From Cyclobacteriaceae bacterium (GTDB taxonomy: Bacteria > Bacteroidota > Bacteroidia > Cytophagales > Cyclobacteriaceae): a stretch of 64,000 nt of DNA. Below the pieces are notes generated by a model. The model was given only the letters and a program-made list of their open reading frames with translations. It had not been told where the DNA came from and searched no databases. This document shows positions 62,751-64,000 of the stretch, piece by piece (the stretch's first letter is position 1; every line of letters begins with the position of its first letter). The stretch lies in contig JAEUUA010000025.1 in the NCBI GenBank assembly GCA_016787755.1, positions 248,001 through 312,000 on the forward strand. The letters run 5' to 3'. Made by a program: the position numbers and the translations under genes.

Positions 62751-64000
62751 ATGAAAACGATTAAGTTTCTATATATACTTCCCTTCGCCTTGCTGATTAG
62801 CATTTCGTGCGAGCAAGAGTTGATTACGCTGGAGCCTCCAGTGATAGTGCCCCCGGTGACCAGTGGAACACCTGGTACTGCCAACTTCTCTAAATTTGTA
62901 GCTATTGGAAATTCTTTTGTTGCCGGTGTGCAAGGCGGGGCTCTATTCACAGAAGCTCAAAACAATTCGCTTCCTGCGATTATGGCGACACAATTTGCCA
63001 TGACAGGTGTTGGTGGTGGCGCCTTTGTTCAACCGAGCATCAATGCCAGTTTAGGATGGAATTTGTTTATCACCCAGCCTTTTCTAGCTGATAATTCAAA
63101 ACCTATTCTTGGAAAGATGCTGCTTCAATATAAGGGCGCTGCTTCACCATTACCAACTCCTCAAGCCTATGCTCCAGGTAATTTGGAGGCACTTCCCAAT
63201 CCGCAAGCAAATCCAGGATTTATTTATACCGGAGGTAAGGGAACGTTGAATAACTTTGGTGTGCCCGCCATTGTGTTGGGCCAGGCACTTATTCCTCAAA
63301 CAGGAGCTTGGGCAGGCGCTGGTTCAGATCCCCGTTTTAGTCCTTTTTACGGAAGACTTGCTTATCCAGGTACCGGATCATCTACGATTATAGGGGACGC
63401 TGCAGCCGCAGGTGGAACCTTCTTCATGTTTTATCTAGGGCTTGATGATTTCTTCTTATATGCTGCTTTTGGTGGCGACCCAACAAAAGCGCCTTTAACT
63501 CCCGCTTCAGGCGCAGGCGCAAATGGATTTGATGTTCAGTATGGTGCTGCCATTGGTGCACTCCTTGGCTCCAATGCAAATCTTAAAGGAGTGGTGGGTA
63601 ATTTTCCAGACATTTTCAAAATGCCTCATTTCACTTCAGTTACCTACAATGCAATTCCATTAGATGCCGCCAATTCCGGTGCATTAAACTCTGGGTTTTC
63701 AGGATACAATGCAGCGATCGATGGGTTAAAAAATCCAGCTTTTCAAAATGCATTCGGAACTGCCACTCAACTGGATGCTCGCAAAGTCTCCTTCATTACT
63801 GGAAATAATAAACTACTTCTAAAAGATGAATCAATTCTCAATTTAAAGGATGGATTTGACCAATTATTGGCGGTAGGTGCTATCAATAGTACACAGCGAG
63901 CCCAGTTGGCACCTTACGAACAAGTTCGTCAATCGACTGCAAGCGATATAATCCCACTATCCACAGGATCTGTTTTAGGGAAACCTGGTACTTTCGGATT
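62751..64000 (+). CDS. SGNH/GDSL-like hydrolase lipoprotein (partial, 3' end off window)
   Basis: 416 codons are seen before the window ends, with no stop. It has a lipoprotein signal (FALLISISC, Cys19) and then a Pro-rich linker. FVAIGNSFVAGVQGG is a GDSL-like block in which Asn stands where Asp is usual (GDS) and Ser is the likely nucleophile. Later Gly/Ala-rich beta sequence and FYLGLDDFFLYA follow. The family is common behind TonB receptors in Bacteroidota. Activity is not certain, as the block is degenerate. Confidence 0.8.
   Translation, partial: MKTIKFLYILPFALLISISCEQELITLEPPVIVPPVTSGTPGTANFSKFVAIGNSFVAGVQGGALFTEAQNNSLPAIMATQFAMTGVGGGAFVQPSINASLGWNLFITQPFLADNSKPILGKMLLQYKGAASPLPTPQAYAPGNLEALPNPQANPGFIYTGGKGTLNNFGVPAIVLGQALIPQTGAWAGAGSDPRFSPFYGRLAYPGTGSSTIIGDAAAAGGTFFMFYLGLDDFFLYAAFGGDPTKAPLTPASGAGANGFDVQYGAAIGALLGSNANLKGVVGNFPDIFKMPHFTSVTYNAIPLDAANSGALNSGFSGYNAAIDGLKNPAFQNAFGTATQLDARKVSFITGNNKLLLKDESILNLKDGFDQLLAVGAINSTQRAQLAPYEQVRQSTASDIIPLSTGSVLGKPGTFG

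Overview
The window looks like chromosomal DNA of a Bacteroidota bacterium, most likely of the order Cytophagales or a close relative. The grounds are the gliding gene gldC, several TonB-dependent receptors with an N-terminal carboxypeptidase-like domain, a DUF4249 lipoprotein, an ftsX-DUF3098-uppP-truB-ribF run, a LeuRS with the long bacteroidete spacer before KMSKS, promoters of the TTG/TAnnTTTG type, and the lack of obvious Shine-Dalgarno sequences. No rRNA, tRNA, CRISPR array, phage or plasmid backbone was seen. The genus cannot be named from the sequence alone.

Layout. 1-4500 (minus): a partial secreted metallopeptidase-like protein, a DUF4249 lipoprotein and a TonB receptor. 4599-9157: small membrane proteins, bestrophin, an SPFH protein with a tiny ribbon-helix-helix-like partner, DoxX and a Rieske oxygenase. 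9193-13895 (minus): a LytTR response regulator with its histidine kinase, a secreted repeat protein and a second TonB receptor. 14075-17293: a BASS transporter, an M28 peptidase and a small membrane protein. 17472-22849: leuS with an in-frame DUF559 nuclease-like insertion, a ceramidase-like gene, and a decayed 3' fragment of a second leuS. 22850-31070: fabH, then a catabolic-looking run (GntP permease, RidA, D-threonine-aldolase-like enzyme, fatty acid hydroxylase-like membrane protein, SDR, 3-hydroxyacyl-CoA dehydrogenase-like protein, M19 dipeptidase). 31178-38338: S41 peptidase, alpha/beta hydrolase, ACMSD-like amidohydrolase, a secreted zinc-ribbon protein, trhO, a MogA-like protein, M23 peptidase. 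38421-42635: a tightly packed three-gene secreted module ending in a TPR-CHAT protein. 42904-48414: pcm converging on thrABC, which is preceded by a Thr/Ile-rich leader peptide. 48535-59841: thioesterase, membrane pyrophosphatase, an ECF sigma factor with a putative anti-sigma factor, the ftsX to ribF run, scoA/scoB separated by a four-helix-bundle gene, and gldC. 59946-64000: a third TonB receptor followed by a partial GDSL-like lipoprotein.

The most interesting material is the activity of small mobile or repetitive sequences inside housekeeping genes. One palindromic repeat family flanks the DUF559 unit in the LeuRS editing region, is translated at the N-terminus of the MogA-like protein, and ends ribF. 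A second AT-rich inverted repeat flanks the four-helix-bundle gene that splits the CoA-transferase pair. A third simple repeat (SKFKIQ-type) is also read through in leuS. The leuS 3' remnant differs from the intact gene mainly at silent third positions, which points to a former second functional leuS rather than a fresh duplication.

Two other items stand out. The first is a likely ribosome-mediated thr attenuator: a 27-residue leader with a TITITSIITG tail, followed by a hairpin and U-tract just before thrA. The second is the secreted lipoprotein, barrel and TPR-CHAT operon, a candidate undescribed cell-surface system.
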